This document shows, in pieces, positions 5,468 to 7,193 of a stretch of 7,193 bases of DNA (positions within the stretch are counted from its first letter, which is position 1; each line of letters begins with the position of its first letter). The position numbers were made by a program, and so were the translations under genes. The notes under the pieces are model-generated. The model saw only the letters and a program-made list of their open reading frames with translations. It was not told where the DNA came from and did not search any database. The DNA comes from Methanosarcina sp. (GTDB lineage Archaea > Halobacteriota > Methanosarcinia > Methanosarcinales > Methanosarcinaceae), in assembly GCA_017883485.1 (NCBI GenBank), contig JADGNM010000127.1, forward strand, positions 1 through 7,193, in the 5' to 3' direction.

Positions 5468-5530
5468 AGGAGTATACCGTACAGGAGTATAGAAAAGGAG
5501 TATACCGTACAGGAGTATAAAAAGGAGTTT
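5468..5530. repeat. tandem 28-base repeat with five AGGAGTAT cores
   Basis: A unit beginning AGGAGTATACCGTAC and containing a second AGGAGTAT occurs at 5468-5495 and again at 5496-5523, differing only near its end. A further partial core, AGGAGTTT, lies at 5523-5530. The core thus recurs at 5468, 5483, 5496, 5511 and 5523, with spacings of 15, 13, 15 and 12. The array lies just upstream of the candidate TATA box for the SagB-type gene and 20-80 bases past the end of the DUF92 gene. Tandem activator sites or a slippage duplication both fit. On the minus strand it also supplies T-rich runs (CTCCTTTTTATACTCC) that could end DUF92 transcripts. Confidence 0.75.
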
Positions 5531-5550
5531 AACTGTAAATCTAACCTTAC

Positions 5551-6921
5551 TCAAATTGCAGTTATAAGAATGTATAGCAATAATGAAAATCCTGCACCTG
5601 CAAAGGTTGCAAGGAAATTGACTCCGCTATTTGAAAGCAGGCCGTTCTTCTGAAGCGTAGCCCCAAGGAGGCTGTCTATGTTTGTTCCAAAGAAGCCTCC
5701 TGCAGTTGCAATAATAACTGAAAGCAAAAGGTTGTCGGATACTCCCAGGACGTAGGCAAGCAGTCCTATTACCGCAGAACCAAAAATTGAGGCAAGTTCG
5801 CCTAGGAGGGAAATTGCTCCATCGTCTCCCGGTTTTGCGAGTTTAAGAGTCGTAATCATCCTTGGCCTTCCTTTTGCTGTTGTCCCGATTTCGCTTGCCA
5901 GGGTATCCCCGGTAGCTGTTGCAACCGTGCCAAGATATGCATAAATTATCGGAAGACTGTGTTCAGAAAAGATCCCGTATGCTACTGCCAGGACGAGAGC
6001 TGCAGTACTGTTTGAAAATACATTTTCGTAGCTGCGGATTCCTTCTTTGGACTGCGCGATCCCTATTGATTTCTTATATTGGTACTTGTATCTGGTAAAA
6101 CCGCCTCCCATAATAAAAAAAGTAAGCAAAAGCAAGAACCATGGAAGCCCGCTGAAAACAATTATCAGGACTCCGAGAAGGGCGGCACTCAGAAGAGCCG
6201 AGACATCGGCAATTTTCGCACGGTGAGCCAGCACGCCAAGGAAAAAAGAGAAGACAAGAGCTATCAGGGTTTTTTCTGCAGGAACCCAATATCTGAACTC
6301 CTCAAAAATCCACATCATCATTCCTGCGCCCAGAGGTACTGAGATGTTTTTATCGATACTGGATGGAATTGACTCAAAAAGAGATCCTGTAACAGCCCCG
6401 ATTACAGCTATGAGGAAAACCAGATTATATGAGATCGAAAGCCCTTGCCAGTAGACGACCCAGACTGCAGCAAGGAATGCCGCAGCAATACGAATTCCCA
6501 GGAAAACCGAACCCCAGAATATTGAGAAACTTTTCTTTTTTAGCCTGCTCCTTCTTGATTCAAAATCAGTGACAGGGATAGTTTCCGAAAAAGAAGAATT
6601 ATGGCTTCCCACTGCCGCAATTGCAAAAGCAGCAAGCGCTATGTAGAAAGGATATGTGTACGAAGAACTCCCCAAAATAAATGAAAAAAACAGCATAAGG
6701 GACAGGGAAAAATAAAGACTGATGACGTCCCTGGAGCAGGAGACATAATTTCCTGAAAATCTCGTACCGAGGAAGAGTATGACAGAGATGAGAAAAAGAA
6801 GAGTCACCCCTGCAAAAGGGGCTATTAGAATGAGCAGGAGATATAATATATACATCACAGGAACTCCATAAATGGAGATCCTGTTATTAAGAGGTAGGGC
6901 AGCTCTGTTCATATATGACAT
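5551..6921 (-). CDS. DUF92 (TMEM19/VTE6-like) polytopic membrane protein with degenerate kinase-like N-terminal half
   Basis: A 456-residue protein with about a dozen hydrophobic segments. The C-terminal part (about 215-456) is a complete DUF92 domain: TATGDTLASEIGTTAKGRPR (335-354) with D339 and E344, TTLKLAKPGDDGAISLLGE (357-375) and NIDSLLGATLQ (414-424). The plant member VTE6 is a phytyl-phosphate kinase, so an isoprenyl-phosphate kinase role in lipid or isoprenoid salvage is a reasonable but unproven guess. Residues about 90-210 resemble the end of dolichol/phytol kinases (Sec59/VTE5): KKKSFSIFWGSVF (128-140) for the KKSxxG-type motif and ESIPSSIDKNISVPLGAG (183-200) for the ESxPxxxDxNxxxP motif. 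I see no acidic GD-type site where those enzymes have one (around AIAAVGSHN, 100-108). The ATG at 6921 has only a weak AGGA about 14 bases upstream; a second ATG (6912) is possible. It is followed, 339 bases on, by the SagB-type gene on the same strand. Confidence 0.8.
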   Translation of the reverse strand: MSYMNRAALPLNNRISIYGVPVMYILYLLLILIAPFAGVTLLFLISVILFLGTRFSGNYVSCSRDVISLYFSLSLMLFFSFILGSSSYTYPFYIALAAFAIAAVGSHNSSFSETIPVTDFESRRSRLKKKSFSIFWGSVFLGIRIAAAFLAAVWVVYWQGLSISYNLVFLIAVIGAVTGSLFESIPSSIDKNISVPLGAGMMMWIFEEFRYWVPAEKTLIALVFSFFLGVLAHRAKIADVSALLSAALLGVLIIVFSGLPWFLLLLTFFIMGGGFTRYKYQYKKSIGIAQSKEGIRSYENVFSNSTAALVLAVAYGIFSEHSLPIIYAYLGTVATATGDTLASEIGTTAKGRPRMITTLKLAKPGDDGAISLLGELASIFGSAVIGLLAYVLGVSDNLLLSVIIATAGGFFGTNIDSLLGATLQKNGLLSNSGVNFLATFAGAGFSLLLYILITAI

Positions 6922-7115
6922 CTTTTTATGCTGTTCCTGGGAAACTACTTAGAATTGTTTAACTCAATTGTAAAAACTATTTTTTATCAATAGGGTAATA
7001 ATCTTCCAATGGATTCAAGAGGAAATCCTGTCATCCATTCTTAAATATAGAGTATCGAAAAGAGTCTTGATCTTAAATATCTATCGGGTTAAATATTTTG
7101 GTCGTCCAGCGTTAT
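6922..7115. other. AT-rich spacer upstream of the DUF92 gene
   Basis: This stretch has no credible complete gene. TCTTAAATAT occurs twice (7039-7048 and 7071-7080) and TTAAATAT a third time at 7089-7096. On the minus strand CTATATTTAAG (about 7040-7050) could be a TATA element for the DUF92 gene, with a leader near 100 bases. On the plus strand the other copies could serve the frame at 7116. None is strong. Confidence 0.3.
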
Positions 7116-7193
7116 ATGATTGGTGTTTTGAAGCACTTAAATGTTAGAAGATTTCTTAGTGTCCACTTTGAATCTGTAATCCCTGCTTCTCTT
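7116..7193 (+). CDS. possible start of an unidentified gene, partial
   Basis: From ATG 7116 a frame stays open to the window edge for 26 codons, beginning MIGVLKHLNVRRFLSVHFES. The same frame is open back to a TAA at 7074-7076, so a TTG start at 7098 is also possible. No ribosome binding site is visible. Minus-strand frames over the same bases also stay open for 18-26 codons, so strand and reality are undecided. I do not recognise the protein. Confidence 0.2.
   Translation, partial: MIGVLKHLNVRRFLSVHFESVIPASL

Noticed and set aside
5410..5530. CRISPR array
   Set aside because: The repeats are adjacent or overlapping, with no uniform unique spacers of 30-40 bases and no cas genes in the window.
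6074..6342. Frames of 71 (minus) and 87 (plus) residues
   Set aside because: Inside the DUF92 gene in other frames, with no plausible fold.
7137..7193. C-terminus of a minus-strand gene (RSRDYRFKVDTKKSSNI or other frames)
   Set aside because: Three minus-strand frames and one plus-strand frame are all partly open over fewer than 26 codons, so none can be preferred.

Overview
The window looks like a stretch of a methanogenic archaeon's chromosome, most probably Methanosarcina or a close relative. The basis is AT-rich spacers with TATA boxes of the TTTATAAG type, GGAGG/AGGTG ribosome binding sites, and proteins resembling families I associate with Methanosarcina: an iron-sulfur-flavoprotein-type reductase, a DUF21/CNNM protein, a long two-domain SagB-type nitroreductase and a DUF92 protein. 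The genus is inferred from recall, not from a search.

Layout. (1) Positions 1-343, minus strand: the N-terminal part of a small membrane protein resembling DUF6326, running off the left edge. (2) Positions 344-2377: an AT-rich, gene-poor stretch that looks like a decaying accessory region. It holds one intact hypothetical gene (733-1080) with a good promoter and several dyads upstream. Next comes a coding-like stretch broken by an in-frame TAA (1058-1249). Then there is an NADPH-dependent FMN reductase/iron-sulfur flavoprotein pseudogene (1443-1833) that has lost its middle, a short orphan reading frame (1860-1952), T-rich termination signals, and about 400 bases of AT-rich DNA with short repeats. 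(3) Positions 2378-3502, plus strand: a DUF21/CNNM (CorB/CorC-like) membrane protein. (4) Positions 3529-5211, minus strand, convergent with it: a 560-residue tandem nitroreductase of the SagB/ThcOx type. (5) Positions 5212-5550: a spacer with two sets of direct repeats flanking a candidate TATA box for the SagB-type gene. (6) Positions 5551-6921, minus strand: a polytopic DUF92 (TMEM19/VTE6-like) protein whose N-terminal half resembles a degenerate dolichol/phytol-kinase domain. (7) Positions 6922-7193: mostly non-coding, with an open frame running off the right edge.

No operon is obvious. The CNNM and SagB-type genes converge with 26 bases between them. The DUF92 and SagB-type genes share a strand but are 339 bases apart, with a promoter-like, repeat-bearing spacer between them, so they are probably transcribed separately. 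I see no rRNA, tRNA, CRISPR array or intact insertion sequence. I found no convincing new multi-gene system. The best leads are the repeat-flanked promoter of the orphan SagB-type gene, the degenerate-kinase plus DUF92 architecture, and the deletion in the flavoprotein gene.
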